Shown in pieces: positions 1 to 5,525 of a stretch of 7,682 nucleotides of DNA; the first letter of the stretch is position 1, and each line of letters begins with the position of its first letter. The stretch is from NCBI GenBank assembly GCA_947097635.1, contig CAMURW010000068.1:1-7682 (forward strand). The letters run 5' to 3'. Made by a program: the position numbers and the translations under genes. A model generated the notes under the pieces. That model searched no databases. It worked only from the letters and a program-made list of their open reading frames with translations, and had not been told where the DNA came from. This stretch comes from an uncultured Bacteroidales bacterium. GTDB lineage: Bacteria; Bacteroidota; Bacteroidia; Bacteroidales; P3.

Positions 1-517
1 GGCTATCCAGGTTGCCGCTAGGTTCGTCTGCCAGCACCACGTTGGGCTGGTTGATCAGCGCCCTTGCCACAGCCACGCGCTGTTGCTCTCCTCCGCTCAG
101 TTCGCTAGGCTTGTGCTCCGCTCGTTGGCTCACGTTGAGAAACTCCAGTAGCGGCATGGCCTTTTTCTTGGCATCCTCCAGCCTCTCTCCTTTTATCAGT
201 GCTGGCATGCAGACGTTTTCCAGTGCCGTGAATTCCGGCAACAGGTTGTGGAACTGGAAGACGAAGCCGATATGCCGATTGCGGAAACGTGCCAATTCCT
301 TGCCCCTCAGCTTGGTCATTTCCATGTCGTCTATTGCCACACTTCCTTGGTCGGGATGCATGAGGGTGCCTATAATTTGCAGCAGCGTAGTTTTGCCGGC
401 GCCACTGGCACCCACTATGCTTATCACTTCTCCCTGCTGTACCGCAAGGTTTATCCCTTTCAGCACTTCCAGATTGCCGAAGTTTTTGTGGATGTTCTTG
501 ATGTCAATCATGGTCAT
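1..517 (-). CDS. LolD-type ABC transporter ATP-binding protein (3' end cut off by the window)
   Basis: The 172 visible residues form most of an ABC ATPase of the LolD/MacB class, which powers lipoprotein release or export across the envelope with FtsX-like permeases. In order: Walker A GASGAGKT (36-43), Q-loop Gln88 in VFQFHNLLPEF, signature LSGGEQQRV (140-148), Walker B VVLADEP (160-166) and D-loop SGNLD (167-171). The family-typical stretch FRNRHIGFVFQFHNLLPEFT is what points to LolD. The family is about 215-225 residues, so some 45-50 C-terminal residues, including the H-loop, lie off the left edge. The start is ambiguous: ATG at 517 (MTMIDIKN) or at 511 (MIDIKN). No clear ribosome site precedes either. 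It follows hutI by 59 bp on the same strand and may share its transcript; that gap contains only short GC hairpins (for example 543-553). The permease partner is not visible, so the substrate is unknown. Confidence 0.88.
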   Translation of the reverse strand, partial: MTMIDIKNIHKNFGNLEVLKGINLAVQQGEVISIVGASGAGKTTLLQIIGTLMHPDQGSVAIDDMEMTKLRGKELARFRNRHIGFVFQFHNLLPEFTALENVCMPALIKGERLEDAKKKAMPLLEFLNVSQRAEHKPSELSGGEQQRVAVARALINQPNVVLADEPSGNLDS

Positions 518-576
518 CTTTTTCTGCGCTTCATCTGTAAACCGGCAATGCCGTTCCCCTTTCCGGGCGTGGGATG

Positions 577-1815
577 TTATACTCTCTTGCCTTCGATGAA
601 CACTTGCTCTATCTTGTTTTCGCCGTAAGCGTAGGGCATGTATTCGTAGGTTGGTATGGGCTTTGTGACGAAGAAACTGGCTTTCTTGCCGCGGCAGATG
701 CTGCCCAGCTGGTCGCTTACGCCCATGGCGTAGCCGCTGTTGATGGTGGTAGCATTGATGGCTTCCTCGGGCAGCATGCGGTAGTTCACGCAGGCGAAAG
801 ATAGTATCAGCTGCATATTGGGGCTGGGTGACGAGCCGGGGTTGTAGTCGCTGGCCATTGCCACGGGCAGTCCGGCATCCACCATCTTGCGTACGGGGGC
901 ATGCGCCATGTTTAGGAAGAAGGCGGCACCGGGCAGTACGGTAGGCATGGTGTTGCTGTGTAGCAGGCATTCTATCTCGGCATCGCCGGTGTATTCCAGA
1001 TGGTCGCAACTCAGGGCGTTGTATTTCACCGCCACCTGTATGCCGCCGCTGCATGCCATCTCGTTGGCATGAATCTTGGGACGCAGGCCGCGTTTCACGC
1101 CTGCCGCCAGCATGCGGTCTGTATCTTCCACGGAGAAGAACCCTTCGTCGCAGAATACGTCGATGTACTCTGCCAGTCCTTCGTCCACGGCACGCGGAAT
1201 CATTTCGTCTATCACCATGTCTACGAACATTTCCTGGCGTCCGCGATATTCCAAGGGGATGCCATGGGCTCCCAGCAGGGTGCTCTTGATGGTAAGGGGG
1301 GAGTTTTCTTTCATCCTGCGTATCACGCGCAGCATCTTCATCTCTGCCTCCGTCGTCATGCCGTAGCCACTTTTCACCTCCACGGCTCCTGTGCCGTAGT
1401 GCATCATCATCTCCAGTCGCTGCATGGCATCGTCATACAGCTGCTCCTCGCTGGCTTCCTGCACGCGTTTGGCACTGTTCAGTATGCCGCCGCCACGTTT
1501 GGCAATCTCGTCGTAGCTCAGACCGCGAATCTTGTCGATGTATTCCAACTCGCGGCTGCCAGCATACACCATATGCGTGTGGCTGTCGCAGAAGGTGGGG
1601 AACACCATGCGCCCGGTGACATCTATGGTGTCGTTGAAATGTTGCTCCTTGTTTAGCGAGCCCATGGTGCCGAAGTCGGCAATCCAGCCGTCTTCCACGA
1701 TAAGATAGGCATCCTTGATGGTGGACATTTTGGCCATCTCTCTGCCGCACACTTTGGGACGTGCAGTCTCCTCCACCTGCACCAGTTCTTTGATATTGGA
1801 AATTAACAGTCTCAT
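577..1815 (-). CDS. hutI: Imidazolonepropionase
   Basis: HutI hydrolyses 4-imidazolone-5-propanoate to N-formimino-L-glutamate, the third step of histidine degradation, in the cytoplasm. The 412-residue product has the usual family length and amidohydrolase layout. Metal ligands are H79 and H81 (DSHTH, 77-81), H249 (KIHANE), and D323 (ASDYNPGSSPSPN). The substrate-side residues known from the Bacillus enzyme are all in place: R88 (GSRE), Y151 (KSGYGM), H184 (GAHGIP), catalytic E252 and H272 (CDHLEYT). An in-frame GTG at 1830 would add five residues, but it falls inside a G-run element; the ATG at 1815 (MRLLISNIKELVQ) matches the family N-terminus and is preferred. No other hut gene (hutH, hutU, ftcD) is in the window. 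A LolD-like ATPase follows 59 bp downstream on the same strand. It appears intact and functional. Confidence 0.96.
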   Translation of the reverse strand: MRLLISNIKELVQVEETARPKVCGREMAKMSTIKDAYLIVEDGWIADFGTMGSLNKEQHFNDTIDVTGRMVFPTFCDSHTHMVYAGSRELEYIDKIRGLSYDEIAKRGGGILNSAKRVQEASEEQLYDDAMQRLEMMMHYGTGAVEVKSGYGMTTEAEMKMLRVIRRMKENSPLTIKSTLLGAHGIPLEYRGRQEMFVDMVIDEMIPRAVDEGLAEYIDVFCDEGFFSVEDTDRMLAAGVKRGLRPKIHANEMACSGGIQVAVKYNALSCDHLEYTGDAEIECLLHSNTMPTVLPGAAFFLNMAHAPVRKMVDAGLPVAMASDYNPGSSPSPNMQLILSFACVNYRMLPEEAINATTINSGYAMGVSDQLGSICRGKKASFFVTKPIPTYEYMPYAYGENKIEQVFIEGKRV

Positions 1816-1823
1816 TATTGTTG

Positions 1824-1845
1824 CCCCCACCCCAGGAAGGGGGAG
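1824..1845. repeat. C/G-rich hairpin-like element just upstream of hutI
   Basis: On the plus strand this reads as C5, A, C4, AGGAA, G5, AG. The C4 block (1830-1833) can pair with G4 (1839-1842) around an AGGAA loop, or the C5 block (1824-1828) with G5 around a larger loop. It ends nine bases from the hutI ATG, so it would be in the mRNA leader. Short C-run/G-run elements of this look are, from memory, often dispersed in Bacteroidota intergenic regions; that comparison cannot be made here. It might affect hutI translation or be a dispersed repeat copy. Confidence 0.4.
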
Positions 1846-1887
1846 TTTCTATTCCGCGGGGACACGGAGTTTATTCGTTGCTATAAT

Positions 1888-1921
1888 TATAAAAAGTATA
1901 AAAAGTTATCTTGTTATCTTG
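1888..1921. repeat. Two adjacent tandem duplications in the ruvB-hutI gap
   Basis: TATAAAAAG occurs twice head to tail (1888-1896, 1897-1905) and is followed at once by TTATCTTG twice (1906-1913, 1914-1921). All four units are perfect copies. The tract lies about 75-105 bp upstream of the hutI start, where a promoter or operator would be expected. On the minus strand it contains TACTTTTT (1891-1898), seven of eight to the Bacteroidota -7 consensus TAnnTTTG, but I see no -33 TTTG at the right distance. Confidence 0.6.
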
Positions 1922-1994
1922 GCAGTGCTGTAGCCATGCACATAGGTCCGCAGTCGTTGTGACCGGCAGCGAGGTGGTGGATGTTTTTCTCATT

Positions 1995-2028
1995 GTGGTC
2001 GTTTGTCGGCGTGCTTGTCGTAGACCAC
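1995..2028 (-). other. Inverted repeat just after the ruvB stop codon
   Basis: GTGGTC (1995-2000) and GACCAC (2023-2028) form a perfect 6-bp inverted repeat around a 22-base loop, starting two bases after the ruvB TAA (2031-2033). No T-run follows on either strand, so it is not a standard rho-independent terminator. It could mark or protect the 3' end of the ruvB message. A 6-bp match at this spacing can also occur by chance. Confidence 0.3.
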
Positions 2029-2030
2029 GT

Positions 2031-3053
2031 TTAGAACATTTCCGTCTGTCCTCCTTCTTTCAGTTTGCCGAGGTGAGTGTAGGCGAGTGCTGTGGCTTCG
2101 CGGCCCCGTGGCGTGCGCATAAGGTAGCCTTCCTGAATAAGGAAAGGCTCGTAGACCTCTTCCACGGTGCCTGGGTCTTCGCCTACTGCTGTGCCTATGG
2201 TGTTCAGCCCCACGGGGCCTCCGTGGAATTTGTCGATAATGGTGGAGAGTATGCGCAGGTCCATCTCGTCCAGTCCGTGGCAGTCCACGTTGAGGGCGTT
2301 GAGGGCATAGCGTGCTATGTCCAGTGTCACCGTGCCGTCTCCTTTCACCTGCGCAAAGTCGCGCACGCGGCGCAGCAGGCCGTTGGCGATGCGGGGGGTG
2401 CCGCGGCTGCGGCGCGCTATCTCTATGGTGCTTTCACTGGTGATTTTCACGTTCAGCAGTGTGGCGCTGCGGTTCACTATCCTGGTCAGCGTCTCGGGGT
2501 CGTAATATTTTAGGCGGCAATTGATGCCGAAACGTGCCCTCAGTGGTGCCGTTAGCATGCCGCTGCGCGTGGTGGCTCCCACCAGTGTGAAGGGTTTCAG
2601 TTTCAGTTGCACGCTGCGGGCAGCAGGGCCGCTCTCTATCATAATGTCTATGCGATAGTCCTCCATGGCGCTGTATAGGTATTCCTCCACCACGGGGCTC
2701 AGACGGTGTATCTCGTCGATAAATAGCACGTCGTTTTCCTGCAGGCCGGTGAGCAATCCTGCCAGGTCGCCAGGCTTGTCCAGCACGGGACCGCTGCTCA
2801 TCTTGATATTCACTCCCAGTTCGTTGGCGATGATGTATGCCAACGTTGTCTTGCCCAGGCCCGGAGGGCCGAACAGCAGCACATGGTCCAGTGCCTCCTG
2901 CCGCTGCTTGGCGGCGGACACAAACACCTTCAGGTTGTCCAGCACTTGCTGCTGTCCTGCAAAGTTGTCGAAGCCTTTGGGACGCAGGGCGCGTTCTATG
3001 TCTCGGTCGCTGGCGGTGAGATGTGCGCCGGAGGCATCTAAGTTATCGTTCAT
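2031..3053 (-). CDS. ruvB: Holliday junction branch migration DNA helicase RuvB
   Basis: RuvB is the hexameric AAA+ motor that, with RuvA, drives branch migration of Holliday junctions before RuvC cuts them. The 340-residue product is the usual length. Visible motifs: RPKGFDNFAGQ (24-34), Walker A GPPGLGKTT (62-70), Walker B LFIDEIHRLS (110-119), sensor 1 GATTRSGML (159-167), arginine-finger region LRARFG (171-176), sensor 2 RGTPRIAN (217-224), and the C-terminal winged-helix domain ending YLMRTPRGREATALAYTHLG (310-329). The ATG at 3053 is preceded by TAAGGA (3063-3068, minus sense) with a 9-base spacer, one of the few Shine-Dalgarno-like sites here. A lipoprotein gene lies 46 bp upstream on the same strand and may be co-transcribed. 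ruvA and ruvC are not in the window, which is common because ruvB is often unlinked outside proteobacteria. No sign of damage. Confidence 0.98.
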   Translation of the reverse strand: MNDNLDASGAHLTASDRDIERALRPKGFDNFAGQQQVLDNLKVFVSAAKQRQEALDHVLLFGPPGLGKTTLAYIIANELGVNIKMSSGPVLDKPGDLAGLLTGLQENDVLFIDEIHRLSPVVEEYLYSAMEDYRIDIMIESGPAARSVQLKLKPFTLVGATTRSGMLTAPLRARFGINCRLKYYDPETLTRIVNRSATLLNVKITSESTIEIARRSRGTPRIANGLLRRVRDFAQVKGDGTVTLDIARYALNALNVDCHGLDEMDLRILSTIIDKFHGGPVGLNTIGTAVGEDPGTVEEVYEPFLIQEGYLMRTPRGREATALAYTHLGKLKEGGQTEMF

Positions 3054-3062
3054 CGTATGGTA

Positions 3063-3068
3063 TCCTTA
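3063..3068 (-). promoter_or_regulatory. Shine-Dalgarno-like site for ruvB
   Basis: Read on the minus strand this is TAAGGA, nine bases before the ruvB ATG. It supports the chosen start. Neighbouring genes in the window lack a comparable site, as is usual in Bacteroidota. Confidence 0.45.
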
Positions 3069-3099
3069 ACAAGGGGGAAATGCAATTGTCCGCACGAGG

Positions 3100-3930
3100 C
3101 TACGGTCTTGCGTCCAAAGCCAGCCGCAGTCCCACGAAGCGGTCGTGGTATGTGGGCTCATGAAAGTTGCGTTCCGATGTGTAGCAGTATTCTTTCATGC
3201 TGGCATAACCGCCACCGCGAACCACCCGGCCGATAAAATCCGCGTTGCATAATGGGTTGTTTTGCGGCTCTGCAGGATATTTCCCGAACCAGTCCCTGCA
3301 CCATTCCCACACGTTGCCGCTCATGTCGTAGATGCCTAACTCGTTGGCTTTCTTCTCTGCCACCGGATGCGTGGTTTCGCCGCTGTTGCCGTCGGGATAG
3401 GCGTGTCCGTCGTCCTGCCCGAACCATGCCACTTCTCCAATCGTGTTGCTGCCGCTATAGATGTAGCCCATGCTCCTGTTGCCGCCTCTGGCGGCAAACT
3501 CCCATTCCGCTTCGGTGGGCATTCTGAATTTCTTGCCCGTAATCTCGTTGAGCTTGGCTATAAACAGGTCGCAGTCTTCCCAACTTACGTTCTCTACAGG
3601 TAGCTGTGCGCCGTGGAAATGGCTGGGGTTGGTGTCCATCACCGCCTCCCACAGTTCCTGCGGCACCTCCGTCTGGCTTATGTAGAAGTCCTTGGTCAGC
3701 GTCACTTCGTGTCTGGGCTTCAGAAACTCGCACTTGCTGGTGTCGGTGCCCTCGTATCCCATACGGAAAGTGCCGGCTTCCACCATTGCCACCTTAAATT
3801 CTACACCATTGGCGGTGAAACTCTGCGTTGTGTCCAGTTGTTTTTGCCTGGCATCGTTGCAGCCACTTAGCGCCAGCCCCTCGACCAACATCATAGTAAA
3901 GATATATAAAATGTTAATGGTTCTTTTCAT
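3100..3930 (-). CDS. SUMF1/FGE-fold lipoprotein lacking one FGE active-site cysteine
   Basis: The 276-residue product has a lipoprotein signal: K2-R3, hydrophobic core to residue 20, then lipobox LSGC with Cys24 as the lipidation site. Residues about 45-273 form a formylglycine-generating-enzyme (SUMF1) domain: VEAGTFRMG (50-58), HEVTLTKDFYISQTEVP (74-90), PVENVSWEDC (111-120), RMPTEAEWEFAARGG (136-150), LGIYDMSGNVWEWCRDW (198-214), RVVRGGGY (235-242) and RFVGLRLA (264-271). True FGE oxidises a sulfatase cysteine with two copper-binding cysteines in the segment after RGG-Y. Aligned by eye, the second is kept (C249, EYCYTSERN), but the first is Ser244. It is therefore unlikely to be a standard FGE and may be a structural or binding lipoprotein, as SUMF1-fold Bacteroidota lipoproteins (for example GldK/GldJ types) are. 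Much shorter than GldK/GldJ and no gld gene is near. It precedes ruvB by 46 bp. Family call is firm; function is unknown. Confidence 0.9.
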   Translation of the reverse strand: MKRTINILYIFTMMLVEGLALSGCNDARQKQLDTTQSFTANGVEFKVAMVEAGTFRMGYEGTDTSKCEFLKPRHEVTLTKDFYISQTEVPQELWEAVMDTNPSHFHGAQLPVENVSWEDCDLFIAKLNEITGKKFRMPTEAEWEFAARGGNRSMGYIYSGSNTIGEVAWFGQDDGHAYPDGNSGETTHPVAEKKANELGIYDMSGNVWEWCRDWFGKYPAEPQNNPLCNADFIGRVVRGGGYASMKEYCYTSERNFHEPTYHDRFVGLRLALDARP

Positions 3931-3954
3931 ATTATTTATTACTTAAAAATAGTA

Positions 3955-3984
3955 CAAATTTTTAGTGTTATTGCATTGCTCAAG
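3955..3984 (-). promoter_or_regulatory. Weak Bacteroidota-type promoter before the lipoprotein gene
   Basis: On the minus strand CTTG (3984-3981) is followed after 18 bases by AAAATTTG (3962-3955). These match the Bacteroidota -33 TTTG at three of four positions and the -7 TAnnTTTG at five of six defined positions. Transcription would start near 3949, leaving a leader of about 20 bases before the ATG at 3930. It competes with the better match at 4103-4135. Confidence 0.3.
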
Positions 3985-4007
3985 GTCTCGTAGTATAGTG
4001 CCAATAA

Positions 4008-4080
4008 GGCTGTTTTATGGACTTTTGGAGGCATCTTGTGTTTCCAGGAAGCAGCCCCGTGGCGTTAGCCGCACAGACAC
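4008..4080 (+). ncRNA. Candidate structured RNA with pseudoknot-like pairing (strand uncertain)
   Basis: Three stems can form in plus-strand RNA. P1 pairs GGCUGUUUU (4008-4016) with GAAGCAGCC (4048-4056), 9 bp with two G-U. P2 pairs GUGUUU (4038-4043) with AGACAC (4075-4080), 6 bp with one G-U. P3 pairs GUGGC (4059-4063) with GCCGC (4068-4072), loop GUUA, one G-U. P1 and P2 interleave, so the fold would be an H-type pseudoknot with P3 inside. All four wobble pairs become A-C mismatches in minus-strand RNA, which favours the plus strand. Against this, the only good promoter nearby (4103-4135) points the other way, and would make the segment a leader of the lipoprotein mRNA. I recognise no known RNA family. 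Confidence 0.25.
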
Positions 4081-4102
4081 CGTACGTTCCGAAACTAATT
4101 TG

Positions 4103-4135
4103 CAAAATTACACAAAAAAAAGAATATCACACAAA
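4103..4135 (-). promoter_or_regulatory. Consensus Bacteroidota promoter on the minus strand
   Basis: Read on the minus strand, TTTG (4135-4132) is followed after 21 bases by TAATTTTG (4110-4103). Both are full matches to the Bacteroidota housekeeping consensus TTTG / TAnnTTTG, and the spacing is acceptable (commonly about 19-21). Transcription would begin near 4096 and read toward the lipoprotein gene, giving a leader of about 165 bases that contains the 4008-4080 segment, or a separate small RNA. The region is T-rich on this strand, which raises the chance of a random match. Phased A-tracts immediately upstream strengthen the call. Confidence 0.55.
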
Positions 4136-4158
4136 AAAGAAGAAAAAACAACAAAAAA
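4114..4158. other. Phased A-tracts, probably intrinsically curved DNA / UP-like element
   Basis: A6 runs begin at 4133, 4143 and 4153, exactly 10 bp apart, and an A8 run sits at 4114-4121, close to two helical turns before the first. A-tracts repeated in phase with the helix bend DNA. Relative to the minus promoter start near 4096 the three A6 runs lie at about -37 to -62, where an upstream (UP) element that contacts RNA polymerase alpha would sit. Confidence 0.55.
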
Positions 4159-4279
4159 CACCAAACAAATAGCGCTCCGTGTCGCCTGTCTTTAAAGAAA
4201 TAATGCGGACTATCGCAATCATCTCCTCGGTCACTTCCAGCATAACTCATCGCAGTGCCTTGCTTGCGTCGAGATTTTC

Positions 4280-4327
4280 CGACCCATTCCCGACCCATCC
4301 TCGACCCATTCTCGACCCATCCTCGAC
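4280..4327. repeat. 11-bp tandem repeat, four copies plus a partial
   Basis: Units start at 4280, 4291, 4302 and 4313, each CGACCCAT followed by three variable bases (TCC, CCT, TCT, CCT), then a partial CGAC at 4324-4327. The eight-base core is invariant in all four. A TTC-like and a CCT-like unit alternate, hinting at a 22-bp higher-order unit. The 11-bp period places each core on nearly the same helix face. No protein-coding reading is plausible here. It could be an array of protein-binding sites or a variable-number repeat. Confidence 0.85.
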
Positions 4328-4395
4328 TTTTCCATTGCTCGATGCGCTGGTTGTCTCTTTTCGTTTGCAGAATCCAAGTCATGGGTCCACATGAG

Positions 4396-4426
4396 TATTG
4401 CAAAACATGCCTGTAATTTCGCAATA
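4396..4426. promoter_or_regulatory. Imperfect palindrome, possible operator or hairpin
   Basis: TATTGC (4396-4401) and GCAATA (4421-4426) are perfect inverted copies, and AAA (4403-4405) with TTT (4417-4419) continue the symmetry after one mismatch, giving 9 of 10 matched positions around an 11-base centre. It lies about 245 bp before the usp start. It could be a regulator site or a hairpin of a plus-strand transcript ending at 4536. Confidence 0.35.
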
Positions 4427-4509
4427 GTGTTCCTCTGGGGTGCATGGAGGGAGATTCTTTAGCGCCTAGCATCTAGAGTCGCGTGTTACCTAAAGTTCGG
4501 CCCATGCGA

Positions 4510-4536
4510 GTCTTTTGCGAAAGACCATATTTTTTT
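4510..4536 (+). terminator. Terminator-like hairpin with T-run and no annotated upstream gene
   Basis: GTCTTT (4510-4515), loop TGCG, AAAGAC (4520-4525) make a perfect 6-bp stem with a four-base loop. Four bases later a run of seven T begins (4530-4536). The T-run is on the plus-strand side only, so it would end plus-strand transcription. No plus-strand gene precedes it in the window, which implies an unannotated transcript, perhaps a small RNA from 4160-4510. The stem is AT-rich and the T-run is offset, so strength is doubtful. Confidence 0.45.
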
Positions 4537-4668
4537 CATGCATGAGCAATATTATATAACATTTCTCGTTTATGATGCAATAACATTGCAGCGTTTTGCG
4601 GTAAATGTTGCCTTTCGGTGAGGGAGGGCTCCCGCAGAAAAGCCGGTGTTGCAAAGCTGGAAATAACT

Positions 4669-5508
4669 ATGGAATCGAACAAAAAATCTATTCTGGTAGG
4701 CACGGATTTCTCCCAGGGTTCTTACGTTGCCTTGGAGGTTGCCGTGGACATTGCCAACAAAATGAACACAAACATCCATCTCGTATGGGTGAGAAAAGAA
4801 AGGCTGTTGGCCAGCAACGAAGAGGTAATGCAGACCGGACGTCTCGCCGAGAGTCGCCTTCAGGAACTGTGCGACAAACATCAGCCGCAGTTCCATGGCA
4901 CCATCCATTGGGAAATACAAGACGGACGTGTGGCCGACGTGCTTGCCAGCATAGCCGCCAAGGACGAATCGCCACTGATCGTCATCGGCACTAACGGCGC
5001 CAGCGGATTCGAGAAATACTTCATGGGCAGCACGGCCGTCCGCATCGTGCAGATAGCGCCGTGTCCCACCCTCACCATCCGCGAAGGTTACAACTTCCAC
5101 AAAGCATTGGAGCATATCGTGTGCCCCATTCGCATAACGGAGGACAGCCGTCAGAAAGTGCCTCCCACGGCCGCCATAGCCCAGATTTTCGGCAGCACCG
5201 TCCATGTTCTGGGCCTTGTGGAGACGGCGCAAGATGCTTTCACCCTTCGAACGTACCTCAAGCAGGTGGAGGCCTACCTCAGATCCAGAAACATACCCTA
5301 CACCAGTGTGGGACGCCGCTACGAGAACTACACGGACACCGTGCTGCAGTATGTAGAGGAAGTGCATGCCGATTTGTTGGTCATCACCAGCGAGCAGCGC
5401 AAGCGTGCCGCTTTGTTCCTCGGTACCAACGCCCAGGAGATAGTGCACAACTCACAGATTCCCGTACTCTGCGTCCATGCCGCCGACATCGGCAGCGTGG
5501 CTAGATAA
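4669..5508 (+). CDS. Two-domain universal stress protein (UspA family)
   Basis: The 279-residue product is two Usp domains in tandem (about 5-138 and 145-271), a cytoplasmic family linked to stress and growth arrest. Domain 1 starts KSILVGTDFSQGSYVALEVA and has the full ATP-binding motif G-x2-G-x9-G-S: G107-T-N-G110, then G120-S121 (GTNGASGFEKYFMGST). The matching place in domain 2 (VITSEQRKRAALFLGT, 238-253) lacks the glycines, so it probably does not bind ATP. This asymmetry is common in tandem Usp proteins. A GTG at 4618 would extend the frame by 17 residues, but they do not resemble a Usp N-terminus; the ATG at 4669 is preferred. The leader has a small GC hairpin (4622-4633). The FAD oxidoreductase gene starts 17 bp downstream, probably in one operon. 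Confidence 0.93.
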   Translation: MESNKKSILVGTDFSQGSYVALEVAVDIANKMNTNIHLVWVRKERLLASNEEVMQTGRLAESRLQELCDKHQPQFHGTIHWEIQDGRVADVLASIAAKDESPLIVIGTNGASGFEKYFMGSTAVRIVQIAPCPTLTIREGYNFHKALEHIVCPIRITEDSRQKVPPTAAIAQIFGSTVHVLGLVETAQDAFTLRTYLKQVEAYLRSRNIPYTSVGRRYENYTDTVLQYVEEVHADLLVITSEQRKRAALFLGTNAQEIVHNSQIPVLCVHAADIGSVAR

Positions 5509-5525
5509 CAATTCGTCAACACAAC

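Larger units (their letters stand above)
3931..4668. other. 738-bp non-coding divergent region
   Basis: This stretch separates the minus-strand lipoprotein from plus-strand usp and is AT-richer than its flanks. I find no convincing gene in it; the open frames have low-complexity or repeat-derived translations. It contains, left to right: a weak minus promoter (3955-3984), a segment that can fold as an RNA (4008-4080), a strong-looking minus promoter with phased A-tracts (4103-4158), an 11-bp tandem repeat (4280-4327), an imperfect palindrome (4396-4426), a plus-strand terminator-like hairpin (4510-4536), and in the usp leader a small GC hairpin GGGAG/CTCCC (4622-4633). No clear plus-strand promoter for usp was found. 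Confidence 0.7.

Noticed and set aside
1000..1656. 218-residue plus-strand open frame opposite hutI
   Set aside because: Antisense shadow of hutI; His/Ala-rich translation typical of the reverse strand of a GC-rich gene.
1871..1993. 40-residue minus-strand small frame between ruvB and hutI
   Set aside because: Composition reflects the tandem AT repeats, there is no ribosome site, and no recognisable similarity.
4038..4060. Resemblance to the bacterial SRP RNA core (AGGAAGCAGCC at 4046-4056)
   Set aside because: The matching 5' strand, the GGAA-type tetraloop and the paired asymmetric loop of SRP domain IV are missing, so the short match is probably coincidence.
4127..4243. 38-residue minus-strand small frame beginning MLEVTEEMIAIVRIISLKTG
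   Set aside because: The first part looks somewhat protein-like, but the C-terminus is a Phe run from the poly-A tract, and the frame overlaps the -33 box and phased A-tracts of the minus promoter; no start signal.
4095..4472. 125-residue minus-strand open frame in the central gap
   Set aside because: Its sequence is derived from the 11-bp repeats (WVENGSRMGREWVG) and from the T-rich tract (a run of Phe/Leu at the C-terminus); no family resemblance and it overlaps a promoter.
4570..5448. 292-residue minus-strand open frame opposite usp
   Set aside because: It is the antisense shadow of the usp reading frame; histidine/glycine-rich with no motifs, while the plus strand shows a clear two-domain Usp protein.
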